In this document: positions 9,901-18,129 of the stretch, one piece after another
Layout: every line of letters starts with the position of its first letter
How positions within the stretch are numbered: position 1 is the first letter of the stretch
NCBI RefSeq assembly: GCF_902859945.1
Contig: NZ_CADIKL010000044.1
Span: forward strand, 1 to 64,000
DNA length: 64,000 bases
Origin: Paraburkholderia caffeinitolerans
GTDB taxonomy: Bacteria; Pseudomonadota; Gammaproteobacteria; Burkholderiales; Burkholderiaceae
Direction of reading: 5' to 3'
Notes under the pieces: generated by a model
The model's database searches: none
What the model was told of the DNA's origin: nothing
The model's input: the letters and a program-made list of their open reading frames with translations, nothing else
Translations under genes and position numbers: made by a program

Positions 9901-9982
9901 GGCCGATGGCCGGCGCGTGAAGGCGAAGATCGCCAGCCCGATTTTCTATGACACTGAAGGGGTGCGTCAGCATGTTGAATGA
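6974..9982 (+). CDS. soxA: Sarcosine oxidase, alpha subunit
   Basis: Largest subunit, 1002 aa. It has an N-terminal 2Fe-2S-ferredoxin-like region (FNGRTYQGYQGDTLASALL). A NAD-binding Rossmann domain follows (CDVLVIGGGPTGLLAAHTAG, near residue 170). The C-terminal half (from ~residue 600) is a glycine-cleavage T-protein-like folate-binding domain with GILDASTLGKIDIQGPDAAK. The folate domain captures the methyl group of sarcosine as 5,10-methylene-THF. The ATG at 6974 overlaps the soxD stop by 4 bp, implying translational coupling. A long antisense frame across the gene is a GC-codon-bias artefact. Confidence 0.96.
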   Translation: MSQKNRLGAGGRINRAIALTFMFNGRTYQGYQGDTLASALLANDVHFVARSFKYHRPRGIVTADVAEPNAVVQLERGAYTVPNARATEIELYQGLVATSVNAEPSLEHDRMAVNQKFSRFLPAGFYYKTFMWPRKWWPKYEEKIREAAGLGKAPEVRDGDRYDKCFAHCDVLVIGGGPTGLLAAHTAGRAGARVILVDDQRELGGSLLSCKTEVDGRPAIQWVEKIEAELAGMPDVKVLSRSTAFGYQDHNLVTVTQRLTEHLPVSTRKGTRELLWKIRAKRVILATGAHERPIVFGNNDLPGIMMASAVSTYIHRYGVLPGRNAVVFANNDAGYRCALDLKACGANVTVVDSRAQGKGALQDAARRQGVKIMNNAAIMAARGKLRVSSVEVVAYTNGQTGAKQADLPCDLVAMSGGFSPVLHLFAQSGGKAHWNDAKACFMPGKRVQQEVSVGAAVGEFSLARGLTQAVDAGVDATKSLGFAATRPQVPKAAEIAETPLQPLWLVGSRKAAPRGPKQFVDFQNDVAASDILLAAREGFESVEHVKRYTAMGFGTDQGKLGNINGMAILADALGKTIPETGTTTFRPNYTPVTFGTVAGRELGDFLDPIRKTCIHEWHEQHGALFEDVGNWKRPWYYPKNGEDMHAALKRECLAVRNGVGILDASTLGKIDIQGPDAAKLLNWVYTNPWLKLEVGKCRYGLMLDENGMVFDDGVTVRLGPQHYMMTTTTGGAARVLTWLERWLQTEWPDMKVRLASVTDHWATFAVVGPKSRKVLQKVCKDIDFDNAAFPFMSYRNGTVAGVKSRVMRISFSGELAYEVNVPANAGRAVWEALMAAGAEFNITPYGTETMHVLRAEKGYIIVGQDTDGSITPFDLGMGGLVSQTKDFLGRRSLKRSDTAKEGRKQFVGLLTDDAKFVLPEGGQIVAEDARQLADGTTPMLGHVTSSYYSPILDRSIALAVVKGGLNKTGEHVVISLADGRRVKAKIASPIFYDTEGVRQHVE

Positions 9983-10607
9983 AACGATGGATACGGTGCC
10001 CCTTGCGGAGCGTTCGGTAGCGGTGCGGCTTGAGTCGCCTTTCGTCAGCGTGGCCGGCTTGCTCAAGGCCCAGGAGGGCCGCGCGTCGAAGGCGTTCGCC
10101 ATGCGCGAGCTGCCGTTCCGCGATCTCGTGAACGTGCGCGGCGACCTGAGCGACCCCGCCTTCGTCGACGCGTTCGCCCAGGTGGTGGGCTGCCAGCCGC
10201 CCGCGCAGCCCAACACGGTCGCGCGCGGCAACGGCTACGACGTACTGTGGCTCGGCCCCGACGAATGGCTCGTGCGCTCGAACGCGCTCGTGCCGGCGGG
10301 CATGCTCGAAGCGAAGCTCGCCCCCGCATTCGGCGAGACGTACGCCGCCGCCGTGGACGTGGGCAGCGGCTACACGGTGGTGGAGATCGACGGCGCGCGC
10401 ACGCGCGAGCTGCTCTCGCGCGGCTGTCCGCTCGATCTGCATCCGCGCCTGTTCACGCAGGGGCAATGCGCGCAGAGCGTCTTTTTCAAGGCCTCGATCG
10501 TGCTGATTCCCACCGGCGACGACCGCTTCGAGATCGTGGTGCGCCGCAGCTTCGCCGACTACTTCGGCCGCATCATGCTCGACGCCGTGGCGTCGCTTGC
10601 ATCATGA
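9972..10607 (+). CDS. soxG: Sarcosine oxidase, gamma subunit
   Basis: Fourth subunit of the sarcosine oxidase heterotetramer, 211 aa, related to the folate-binding T-protein/GcvT fold. WLGPDEWLVRS and VDVGSGYTVVEIDGARTREL are family hallmarks, and SRGCPLDLHPRLFTQGQCAQ is the strongly conserved block. The ATG at 9972 overlaps the 3' end of soxA, consistent with a coupled operon. An alternative upstream start at 9948 lacks support. Confidence 0.94.
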   Translation: MLNETMDTVPLAERSVAVRLESPFVSVAGLLKAQEGRASKAFAMRELPFRDLVNVRGDLSDPAFVDAFAQVVGCQPPAQPNTVARGNGYDVLWLGPDEWLVRSNALVPAGMLEAKLAPAFGETYAAAVDVGSGYTVVEIDGARTRELLSRGCPLDLHPRLFTQGQCAQSVFFKASIVLIPTGDDRFEIVVRRSFADYFGRIMLDAVASLAS

Positions 10608-11107
10608 AGATCGTCGACGGGACGTTCGATCCGGCGCTCACGGCGCTCGACGCACCGCCGGCGCGCGGGCGCGGCTGGAGCGTGTTCGTCGAGGGCTTGA
10701 GCGTGCCCGCGCGCATCGGCATTCATCCGCATGAGCACGGGCAGCCGCAGCCGCTCGTGATCGATGCGCAGCTCGGCTACCGCTCCATGCCGAAAGAGGA
10801 GAGCGACTGGATCGACTACGAAAGCTGGTGCGCGCGCATTGCCGAGTTTCTCGCGAAGAAGCCGCATACGCGGCTGCTGGAAACGCTGGTGGCCGATATC
10901 GCGGCGCTCTCGTTTCGCGAGTGGCCCGCGCTGGATTCGCTCACGCTTGAGGTGCACAAGCCGAAGATCCGGCCGGGTACGCGGCATATCGGCGTGTCGC
11001 TCGACTGGACGCGCGCCTATTATCTGCAGTGGGCGGCCTGCGAGCGTGGCGGATACGGGAAAAACACGGCACACATCCGATGTGCCAATGATGGGGAGCA
11101 TTCATGA
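10604..11107 (+). CDS. folB: FolB-like dihydroneopterin aldolase
   Basis: A 167-aa protein of the dihydroneopterin aldolase/epimerase fold (EC 4.1.2.25), normally making the pterin precursor of folate. Visible motifs are VFVEGLSVPARIGIHPHEHG, an ordered-Glu/Lys region (LLETLVADIAALSF) and a C-terminal VHKPKIRPGTRHIGVSLDW. The start overlaps soxG and the stop overlaps purU, both by 4 bp (ATGA), so it is embedded in the sarcosine operon. It may raise the THF supply for SoxA and GlyA. That role is an inference, and housekeeping folB should exist elsewhere. Confidence 0.85.
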   Translation: MKIVDGTFDPALTALDAPPARGRGWSVFVEGLSVPARIGIHPHEHGQPQPLVIDAQLGYRSMPKEESDWIDYESWCARIAEFLAKKPHTRLLETLVADIAALSFREWPALDSLTLEVHKPKIRPGTRHIGVSLDWTRAYYLQWAACERGGYGKNTAHIRCANDGEHS

Positions 11108-11991
11108 ACGGGTCTTCTGCTGACGTGGCCGACAGCACGCGCCGCTTTATCCTGAACGTGACCTGCGCCAGTGCGCAGGGCCAGGTGGCTGCCGTCGTCG
11201 GCTTTCTCGACGGGTTTGGCTGCTATATCGACGAATTCTCCGTTTTCGACGATCCGCAGACCGACCGCTTCTTCGTGCGATGCGAGTTTCATGCTCCTGT
11301 GCCGAGGCGGCTGGACCGCGAGACGCTATCGGAAGGCTTTGCGCCGCTTGCGCGCCGGCACGCTTTCGAGTGGGCCATTTTCGACGCGCGCGTGAAGCCG
11401 AAGGTGCTGATGCTCGTTTCGAAGCTGGATCATTGCCTGGTGGATCTGCTGCATCGTTGGCGCATCAATGAGATGCCGATCGATATTGCGGGCGTGGTGT
11501 CCAATCATCGCGATCTCGAGCCCATGGTCCGATCTCACGGGATCGAGTTTCATCATCTTCCGGTGACGCCTGAAACGAAATCCGTTCAGGAGCAGGCGCT
11601 CGTCTCGCTGATCGAGCGCACGGGAACCGAACTGGTCGTGCTCGCCCGCTACATGCAGGTCTTGAGCGCTGGCCTGTGTGCGCGTCTCGCCGGCCGGGCG
11701 ATCAACATCCACCATTCATTCCTGCCCGGCTTCAAGGGGGCGCGGCCCTATCACCAGGCCTACACGCGCGGCGTCAAGCTGATCGGGGCCACCGCGCACT
11801 TCGTGACCGGGGATCTCGACGAAGGGCCCATCATCGAGCAGGTGGTGGAGCGCGTGGATCACACTTACACGCCGGAGCGGCTGCTTGCGGCAGGGCGCGA
11901 CATGGAGCGTGCTGCGCTCGCCCGGGCCGTGCAGGGCTTCATCGAGCGGCGCATCTTCATCCATGAAGGGCGTACGGTCGTTTTGCGCTAG
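11104..11991 (+). CDS. purU: Formyltetrahydrofolate deformylase (EC 3.5.1.10)
   Basis: Hydrolyses 10-formyl-THF to formate and THF, regenerating THF when sarcosine demethylation floods the one-carbon pool. The 295-aa protein has an N-terminal ACT domain (residues ~12-95) and a C-terminal formyltransferase-like domain. The latter includes AGVVSNHRDLEPMV, the catalytic region INIHHSFLPGFKGARPYHQA, and the Asp-containing TAHFVTGDLDEGPIIEQ. It overlaps folB by 4 bp and is the last gene before a strong hairpin. No formate dehydrogenase follows, unlike many pseudomonad sox clusters. Confidence 0.95.
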   Translation: MNGSSADVADSTRRFILNVTCASAQGQVAAVVGFLDGFGCYIDEFSVFDDPQTDRFFVRCEFHAPVPRRLDRETLSEGFAPLARRHAFEWAIFDARVKPKVLMLVSKLDHCLVDLLHRWRINEMPIDIAGVVSNHRDLEPMVRSHGIEFHHLPVTPETKSVQEQALVSLIERTGTELVVLARYMQVLSAGLCARLAGRAINIHHSFLPGFKGARPYHQAYTRGVKLIGATAHFVTGDLDEGPIIEQVVERVDHTYTPERLLAAGRDMERAALARAVQGFIERRIFIHEGRTVVLR

Positions 11992-12034
11992 CGACCCGAT
12001 GCGCAGCATTTTCTGGCACTATCGCTGACCGTGC

Positions 12035-12061
12035 GGGCGACCAGCCGGTGTTCGGTCGCCC
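12035..12061 (+). terminator. Terminator-like hairpin after purU
   Basis: Perfect 8-bp stem GGGCGACC/GGTCGCCC with an 11-nt loop, 43 bp after purU and 51 bp before the next gene. No obvious T-run follows. It probably marks the end of the sox operon. Confidence 0.5.
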
Positions 12062-12112
12062 GGTCTGCAAAGCGCATGAGAGAGCAACGAAAATACGGAG
12101 AACACCACCTGG

Positions 12113-13363
12113 ATGGAGGCGAATACCCGCAGGGGGGCTGCCGGACGTATCAAGCCGGCGCCGGCACGTCGCGAGGATAGCGAGTCTCCTGCGCCGCTTT
12201 GGCTGGCTGTGCGCCTGTCGCTGGGCAGTGCAATGGCCCTCGGCCTCGTGCGCTTTTCCTATGCCTTGCTCCTGCCAGCGATGAAGGCCGATCTCGGTTG
12301 GAGTTTCGCCGAGGCCGGTGCGATGAATACGGCCAACGCGGCGGGCTATCTGATCGGCGCGGCCGTGTTCCCCTGGCTCTCCCGCCATCGGTCGTCCTGC
12401 GCGCTGTTCGTTGCCGGTGCGTACGTGGTGATCGTGCTGATGGCATTGTGCGGGCTCGTGTCCGGCACGTCCGTGCTGCTCGCTCAGCGGCTGGTGGCCG
12501 GAATCGGTAGCGCGTTCATCTTCATCAGTGGTGGTGTTCTGGCCGCCCGGCTCGCGACGACCGTGCCGCGGCACGGTGGACTGATCCTGGGCCTTTATTA
12601 CGGCGGGACCGGTTACGGCATTGTGCTGTCGTCCATTCTCGTGCCGGCCACGGTGCGTTCCGTGCCGCACGGCTGGCAGCCCGCGTGGTTCGCGTTGGCC
12701 GCTGCCTGTGCGGCCTGCACGCTGTTCGCGCGAGAAGCCGCCCGCACTATCGATGCAGCCGGCGCGGCCACCGCGAGTACGCCAGGAGGCGTAGTCAGAC
12801 AGCGGACCGCGTGGTGGCGCTACGTTCCCGCGCTTGGCGGATACGGCCTCTTTGGCGTGGGGTATATCGGCTACATGACGTTCATCGTTGCCCTGTTGCG
12901 CAGCGAGGGCATGAGCCAGGGCGTCGTTTGCGCGTTCTATATCGCGTTGGGCGTCGCAACGGTTGCATCTGCACGAATCTGGTCGCGGTTTCTCGACCGC
13001 GCGCGCGGTGGTCTGGCGCTGGCGACCTTCAATGCGCTACTGGGCATCGCGACGCTCATGCCGGCCGTGTTTGGCCATCCCGTAGCGGCGGCCATTTCGG
13101 GCGTGATCTTTGGCTCGACATTCCTCTCCGCCGTCGCCTCGACCACTGCATTCGTCCGGCACAATCTTCCGTCTGACGAATGGACGTGCGGCATCAGCGT
13201 CTTCACGATCGTGTTCGCGTTCGGCCAGATCGCCGGGCCGATTGCGATCGGCTGGGTATCCGACAACGCGAGCCTCACGCGCGGGCTCGTCTATTCCTCC
13301 GCAGTTCTGCTCGTCGGCGCACTGTTCGCAGCGTGCCAGCGTCCGCTCAAGCGCCACCCCTGA
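12113..13363 (+). CDS. MFS transporter, YbfB/YjiJ family
   Basis: Inner-membrane protein of 416 aa with about twelve hydrophobic segments. It begins with the family-typical LSLGSAMALGLVRFSYALLL after a ~30-residue polar lead. Residues SFAEAGAMNTANAAGYLIGA form the second helix region. It resembles the YbfB/YjiJ (PF06779) branch of the major facilitator superfamily, whose substrates are mostly unknown. Its place after purU and before creatininase hints at uptake or efflux of a methylated nitrogen compound, but nothing in the sequence fixes the substrate. GGAGA lies 11 bp before the ATG. Confidence 0.82.
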   Translation: MEANTRRGAAGRIKPAPARREDSESPAPLWLAVRLSLGSAMALGLVRFSYALLLPAMKADLGWSFAEAGAMNTANAAGYLIGAAVFPWLSRHRSSCALFVAGAYVVIVLMALCGLVSGTSVLLAQRLVAGIGSAFIFISGGVLAARLATTVPRHGGLILGLYYGGTGYGIVLSSILVPATVRSVPHGWQPAWFALAAACAACTLFAREAARTIDAAGAATASTPGGVVRQRTAWWRYVPALGGYGLFGVGYIGYMTFIVALLRSEGMSQGVVCAFYIALGVATVASARIWSRFLDRARGGLALATFNALLGIATLMPAVFGHPVAAAISGVIFGSTFLSAVASTTAFVRHNLPSDEWTCGISVFTIVFAFGQIAGPIAIGWVSDNASLTRGLVYSSAVLLVGALFAACQRPLKRHP

Positions 13364-13791
13364 TCCGCCCGCTCACTGGCAAAGCCGTGGGCAACCGGAC
13401 CCGTTCCGACTCACGCCTCACACCCCCTGTCCGCATGCACGGCAATGTCGCGTTCAAGCCCATTGCCTGTGCTTGCGTCTGCGCTATGCCCGCTTCCGAT
13501 GCAGCGCCAAAGCCCCCGGAGTGTTTACCCTCGATGTCGAATGGAGAAAGTCGTTTGTCCGGAAAAGATATTTTCCACTGGCTGCAACTTCTACCATTGC
13601 CTTGAACGCGCGCAATTCGCAGCACCCGGCGATGTCCGCAGCGGTAGCGATCGAGACGCAATTGTCCTGACCCCAGAGCGAACCAGAAATGCCTTTGGAT
13701 TCTTGGATGGTTACCAGAAAAGCGATGCCGGGAGGCCTGGAGGCGGTCAGCGAGTGCAGGATACGGTGACAGCGATGCGAGGCGCCTCGCG
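13364..13791 (+). other. Intergenic degenerate region
   Basis: About 430 bp without a convincing gene. A minus-strand frame around 13480-13780 reads as plausible but unrecognised protein, with no good start or RBS. Together with the truncated transporter at 13792 it looks like a decayed gene region between the sox operon and creatininase. Confidence 0.4.
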
Positions 13792-14010
13792 GTGAATGAC
13801 GTTGGGCTCCTGACGCGGGCCGCACTGGCGAGCTTCATCGGCAACTTTGCGCTGTTTGGTGATACCGCGCCGCTGGGCGCCACCTGGCTGATTGCGGTGA
13901 CGGGCGGCAACCTCGCGCCCGCGTGGTACCTCGTAGGTGCCGCAGGCGTGGCGCTCGTCGCGATGCTGGCGAGCCGCGAGACGTCGCGGCTTCGGCTGGT
14001 CGACGATTGA
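13792..14010 (+). pseudogene. C-terminal fragment of an MHS-type MFS transporter
   Basis: A 72-aa piece reads GNFALFGDTAPLGATWLIAV followed by LAPAWYLVGAAGVALVA. This matches the last two transmembrane segments of metabolite:H+ symporters (ProP/ShiA type, typically 430-450 aa), where a GG-TAPL-TWLI motif is usual. The first ten or so helices are absent and the upstream sequence has stops in this frame, so it is a remnant. It may be the relic of an earlier transporter of this catabolic island. Confidence 0.7.
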
Positions 14011-14113
14011 CGGCGCGTGTTGCGGCGATCGCCGTTGCAAGCAGGGTCGTTTATTATTTGCGCATGCAACCATTTGTAGCTGCACAATTTCATTCAAACA
14101 AGGAGACGAGTTG

Positions 14114-14908
14114 ATGGACGCAAAAGTGAGAATCGGAGATCTTGCATGGCCTGAATACGCGCGCCGCATCAAGGAGGATGCGCAGACCATCCTCATTCCG
14201 ATCGGCGCGCTGGAGCAGCATGGCCCGCATATGTCGATGAATCCGGACGTGCTGCTGCCCACGGCGATTTCTGAAGAGGTGGCGCGCCGGATCGGCGCAA
14301 TGGTCGCGCCCGCAATCGCATACGGCTACAAGTCGCAGCAAAAAAGCGGAGGTGGCAATCATCTTTGCGGCACCACGAGCCTGGACGGGCATACGCTTTC
14401 CATGACGGTCAAGGACGTCCTGAAAGAGTTCGCACGCCACGGCGCGCGCAAGATCTGCCTCGTCAACGGCCATTTCGAAAACTCCATGTTCGCGGTCGAA
14501 GGCGTGGATCTCGCTATTCGCGAATTGCGCTGGGAGGGCATTCACGATTTTCAGGTGGTCATGCTGTCCTACTGGGATTTCGTGACCGAGGAGACCATCG
14601 CACGCATCTATCCGGAAGGCTTTCCGGGCTGGGCGGTCGAGCACGGCGGCGTACTCGAGACCTCATTGATGCTGCTCCTGCATCCGCATCTGGTCGATAT
14701 GACGTGCGTGCCCCGGCATGCCGCCGCCACATTTCCGCCCTACGACGTCTTTCCACCGATTCCCGAATGGACGCCCGCGTCGGGGTGCCTTTCGTCGGCC
14801 GCGGCGGCCTCGGGTGAGAAGGGCGCACTGCTGTACGAAGTCTGCGTGGAGGGCATCGCGCAGGCGCTTGGCGAAGCCTTCGAGGTCCGCGGGAAATTGG
14901 CTCAATGA
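14114..14908 (+). CDS. Creatininase (creatinine amidohydrolase, EC 3.5.2.10)
   Basis: Reversible hydrolysis of creatinine to creatine, a metal-dependent cytoplasmic enzyme. With the ATG at 14114 (after an AAGGAGACGAG ribosome site) the 264-aa protein places all known metal ligands at the P. putida positions: Glu34, His36 and Asp45 in LIPIGALEQHGPHMSMNPD, and His120 and Glu122 in LVNGHFENSMF. The motif YGYKSQQKSGGGNH is also diagnostic. It feeds creatinase at 1413. The permease starting 24 bp downstream is very likely co-transcribed. Confidence 0.96.
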   Translation: MDAKVRIGDLAWPEYARRIKEDAQTILIPIGALEQHGPHMSMNPDVLLPTAISEEVARRIGAMVAPAIAYGYKSQQKSGGGNHLCGTTSLDGHTLSMTVKDVLKEFARHGARKICLVNGHFENSMFAVEGVDLAIRELRWEGIHDFQVVMLSYWDFVTEETIARIYPEGFPGWAVEHGGVLETSLMLLLHPHLVDMTCVPRHAAATFPPYDVFPPIPEWTPASGCLSSAAAASGEKGALLYEVCVEGIAQALGEAFEVRGKLAQ

Positions 14909-14932
14909 ATGTGTTGGCAACCGGAGAATGAA

Positions 14933-16408
14933 ATGGCGAATCATGGAAAGCATGAACCGCGCAACGGTGTCGAGGCAGACAAGGCCTGGAGCGTGGAGCA
15001 GCACGGCATTGATCCGATTCCCCTGAAGGACCGGCACGGTACGCCGGCCGAGCTGTTCAAGATGTGGATCGGCGCCAACACGAATTACGTCGTGGTCGTG
15101 ACGGGGGCGCTGGCCCTCTCGCAGGGCCTGTCACTGTGGCAGGCGCTCGGCGCGATCCTGGTCGGCAATCTGCTCGGCTGTTTTGTGCTCGGTCTCACGA
15201 CGATTATGGGGCCGCGCACGGGCACGTCGGGCATCATGACCTCGCGCAGTTCGTTCGGCCAGCTGGGTTCGTTCCTGCCGAAGGCCGTGAGCCTGATCTC
15301 GGCGCTCAGCTGGTTCTCGATCAACTCCGTGGTCGCGACCCAGGCGCTGGAAACGCTGTTGAAGATGGGCGGGTTTCACAGCCACGCGGTGGTCTGGATA
15401 TCACTGGCCATTATTCTCGTGGCGGAGATCCTGCTCGCGATCTTTGGTCATGCGACCATCATTGCGGCGGAGAAGTGGATCGCAGTGGCACTTGCGATCC
15501 TGTTCGGCGGGCTGGCAGCGTTCGTGTTGCCGCATACGAGCTTCGCTGCGGCGTCCGCCATCAATCATGGTGGTGGCTCTTTCAACACGTGGTTGATCGC
15601 GATGGGCATCGTCTTTTCCTATCCGATCGGCTGGGCCAACTTCGCTTCGGACTACAGCCGGTACTTTCCGGCCGAAACGAGCTGGAAGAAGATCGCGCTC
15701 GCGGCGGGTGGTGGCCAGTTCGTTGCGCTCGTGTTCTGCGAAGTGATCGGCGTGCTGTTTGCGACCGCGCTGGGCGGCACGCTCGGTGACGATCCGGTAA
15801 GCCAGTTGGGCCGGTTCCTGCCGACGTGGTTCATCGTACCGCTCCTGTTCGCAATCATACTCGGGGGGATTGCCGCAAACGTGCCCAACGGCTACACGGC
15901 GGGACTCGGCCTGCTGGCCCTGCGCATTCCGATCAACCGTGTGACGTCGCTCACCATCATCGCACTGTTCACGCTGTGCTTCCGGATCGTCACCGTGTTT
16001 TACGGGCAGTTCTTTGACATGTACCAGGTGTTCCTGAACTACATGGTGTTCTGGACTGCGCCATGGGCCGCCATTGTCATCGTCGACTACTTCATGCGCG
16101 ATGGACGGTATCGCAGGGAAGACTGGATGAAATGGGGAAGCGGCGCCTACTGGTATAACGGTGGGATCTTCTGGCCCGGGGTCATCGCGTTGATCACAGG
16201 CACCGTGGCATGCGTCGCGTTTTCCAATTCGCCCACCTACGTCAGCCCGCTGATGCACAACGTCCTGGGATGGGGAGACCTGAGTTTCGAGGCTGGACTG
16301 CTGCTGGCCGGATTGACTTACTTCGTCCTCGCGCGCCGCCACCCGCTGTTTCATAAATCCAACTCGCACGTTCCGCTCAGCGCAGAAGTGCCTTCCCATT
16401 CGATCTGA
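14933..16408 (+). CDS. NCS1-family permease, probable creatinine transporter
   Basis: Inner-membrane symporter of 491 aa with about twelve hydrophobic segments, of the purine/cytosine permease (CodB-like, PF02133) type. Visible blocks are MWIGANTNYVVVVTGALALS and LTTIMGPRTGTSGIMTSRSS, the family's substrate and cation regions. It lies just after creatininase, whose substrate is a cyclic amidine like nucleobases, so creatinine uptake is the natural inference. ATG 14933 is preceded by GGAGAATGAA. An extension to 14909 is unlikely. A strong hairpin follows. Confidence 0.88.
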   Translation: MANHGKHEPRNGVEADKAWSVEQHGIDPIPLKDRHGTPAELFKMWIGANTNYVVVVTGALALSQGLSLWQALGAILVGNLLGCFVLGLTTIMGPRTGTSGIMTSRSSFGQLGSFLPKAVSLISALSWFSINSVVATQALETLLKMGGFHSHAVVWISLAIILVAEILLAIFGHATIIAAEKWIAVALAILFGGLAAFVLPHTSFAAASAINHGGGSFNTWLIAMGIVFSYPIGWANFASDYSRYFPAETSWKKIALAAGGGQFVALVFCEVIGVLFATALGGTLGDDPVSQLGRFLPTWFIVPLLFAIILGGIAANVPNGYTAGLGLLALRIPINRVTSLTIIALFTLCFRIVTVFYGQFFDMYQVFLNYMVFWTAPWAAIVIVDYFMRDGRYRREDWMKWGSGAYWYNGGIFWPGVIALITGTVACVAFSNSPTYVSPLMHNVLGWGDLSFEAGLLLAGLTYFVLARRHPLFHKSNSHVPLSAEVPSHSI

Positions 16409-16441
16409 CTTCAATCCGGCGCTCAAGTGCCTGCGTAATCC

Positions 16442-16468
16442 TGCGACCCGCGTATCAAGCGGGTCGCA
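16442..16468 (+). terminator. Rho-independent-like terminator after the permease
   Basis: Perfect 10-bp stem TGCGACCCGC/GCGGGTCGCA with loop GTATCAA, 33 bp after the permease stop. The U-tract is poor, but the stem is strong and well placed to end the creatininase-permease transcript. Confidence 0.6.
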
Positions 16469-16504
16469 CGGTAGCGTGTATGTTCCTGACGGCCTTCGTT
16501 CTAT

Positions 16505-16551
16505 ACATCGCTACACATCTGAACAAACATTTAGCTGATGTATGGCGATGT
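16505..16551 (+). promoter_or_regulatory. Long inverted repeat upstream of the porin
   Basis: ACATCGCTACACATC (16505-16519) pairs with GATGTATGGCGATGT (16537-16551) at 13 of 15 positions across a 17-bp spacer, 65 bp ahead of the porin ATG. It could be an operator for a dimeric regulator or a 5'-UTR stem-loop. Confidence 0.35.
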
Positions 16552-16616
16552 GCCATCGGCGGGTCGCCAACGACGTGAAGAATTATTCGTATAACTAATT
16601 AACGGACAATGAAACT

Positions 16617-17777
16617 ATGAAAAAGGTGCTGATTGGGTCGACGATACTGGGGCTGTTCTCCATGTGTGCCCATGCGCAATCGAGCGTCACCCTGTACGGT
16701 CTCATCGATACCGGTCTTGTCTACTCGAACAATCAACTCGGTCATTCGAACTGGCAGATGATCAGCAGCGCTACCCAGAATACCGTCTTCGGGTTGAAGG
16801 GAGACGAAGACCTCGGCGGAGGACTGCATGCCATATTCAAGCTCGAGCAGGCTTTTGTGCTGAACAACGGTGCACAGGCACTTCCTGGCGACAGTTTTGG
16901 GTCGCAGGCTTTGATTGGCATGCAAAGCGATGCCTACGGGACGATGATGTTTGGCCGGCAGTTCGACGTGGTGAACGACCTCGTGGGGCCACTGTCCGCC
17001 GGATATAACACCTGGGGAGGCAGTATCGCCGCCCACCCGTTCGATAACGACAATCTGGCCTCCAACGCGGTCATCTTCAACAACACGGTCAAATACATCA
17101 GCCCGACATATCTGGGCGCAACGCTCGAGACGATGTATGCCTTCAGCAATGAGCCCGGAAATTTTGCCGTCAACCGCGCGTACGGGTTCGCGCTCTCTTA
17201 CACGAAGGGGCCGGTCAATCTCGCCGCAGGCTATCTGCAGATGAACAACCCGGGCACCGGACTCGGTGCGGTGACGACGAATGACGGCAGCGCTAACTTC
17301 ATCGCCCAACGCCAGCGAATCTGGTCGCTAGGGGGCAACCTGACCTTTGGTGCTGCCACGGTCGGTCTCTTATGGAGCCATACGCAGATTGACAACGCGG
17401 CAGGTGTACTTTCGTTTGGCACGGGTACGTATCTCGGTGCCAGCGATCCGTCCGCAGGTACGCTGGATGGATCGTTACGACTGGACAATTATGAGGTAAA
17501 TGCGAAGTACTCACTGACGCCCGCCCTCAGCGTGTCGGGCGCATATACCTACACGCATGGTAGCTACAACGGCTCTTCGCCGGGGTGGAACACGGGCATG
17601 CTCCAGTGCGATTACGCTGTCAGCAAGCGTACCGATTTCTACCTTGAGGGGGTGTACCAGAATGTCCACGGAGCGCCCCCGAATTCTGTGCTTTCGCATG
17701 CAATGCTCAATACTCTGTCCCCCTCTTCGACGAGTACGCAGGTGGCCGTGACGGCGGGCATGCGTCACACGTTTTAG
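16617..17777 (+). CDS. Gram-negative trimeric porin (Burkholderia OmpC-like)
   Basis: Outer-membrane 16-strand beta-barrel porin, 386 aa. The signal peptide MKKVLIGSTILGLFSMCAHA is followed by QSSVTLYGLIDTGLVYSNN, the classic start of the betaproteobacterial porin (porin_4) family. FGLKGDEDLGGGLHAIFKLE is the second hallmark. It ends in a C-terminal aromatic (GMRHTF), as outer-membrane proteins do for BAM recognition. It lies downstream of the creatinine permease, so it may admit creatinine or creatine across the outer membrane. That specificity is inferred from context. Confidence 0.93.
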   Translation: MKKVLIGSTILGLFSMCAHAQSSVTLYGLIDTGLVYSNNQLGHSNWQMISSATQNTVFGLKGDEDLGGGLHAIFKLEQAFVLNNGAQALPGDSFGSQALIGMQSDAYGTMMFGRQFDVVNDLVGPLSAGYNTWGGSIAAHPFDNDNLASNAVIFNNTVKYISPTYLGATLETMYAFSNEPGNFAVNRAYGFALSYTKGPVNLAAGYLQMNNPGTGLGAVTTNDGSANFIAQRQRIWSLGGNLTFGAATVGLLWSHTQIDNAAGVLSFGTGTYLGASDPSAGTLDGSLRLDNYEVNAKYSLTPALSVSGAYTYTHGSYNGSSPGWNTGMLQCDYAVSKRTDFYLEGVYQNVHGAPPNSVLSHAMLNTLSPSSTSTQVAVTAGMRHTF

Positions 17778-18129
17778 GCACACCACGAATTTACGCGGCC
17801 GATAAAGTCATGGCGTTTCTCGAAACCCACTGATTCTGCCCACCGTCGACGGCAGGGGTGCGGCCAGGAGCACGGCATCCCGGGCGTCACCTGGTAGTGC
17901 CGCGATAAACCAGCTGTATACGATTTCTCGTAGACACGGAGCTTGCCGTGCTCGAGCGCGTCAGGTTCGACCGCTGTCATCTGGTCGAACATTCAATGGG
18001 TGGTCTGACGGCGTTGATGCTGGCGCGCCGCCATCCTCCTTGCTGACCACGAGACGCGCGAGGATCCCGATGGGCAACAGGTGCCGCAGCCGCGGCAACC
18101 GGACTCAACCGCAATGAAGGAGAGAGTCG
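17778..18129 (+). other. Intergenic region
   Basis: 350 bp without a convincing gene. A minus-strand frame at 17774-17992 has no recognisable family or ribosome site. Confidence 0.4.

Noticed and set aside
17774..17992. 73-codon minus-strand frame after the porin
   Set aside because: No ribosome site, family or conservation hint; overlaps the porin stop region.
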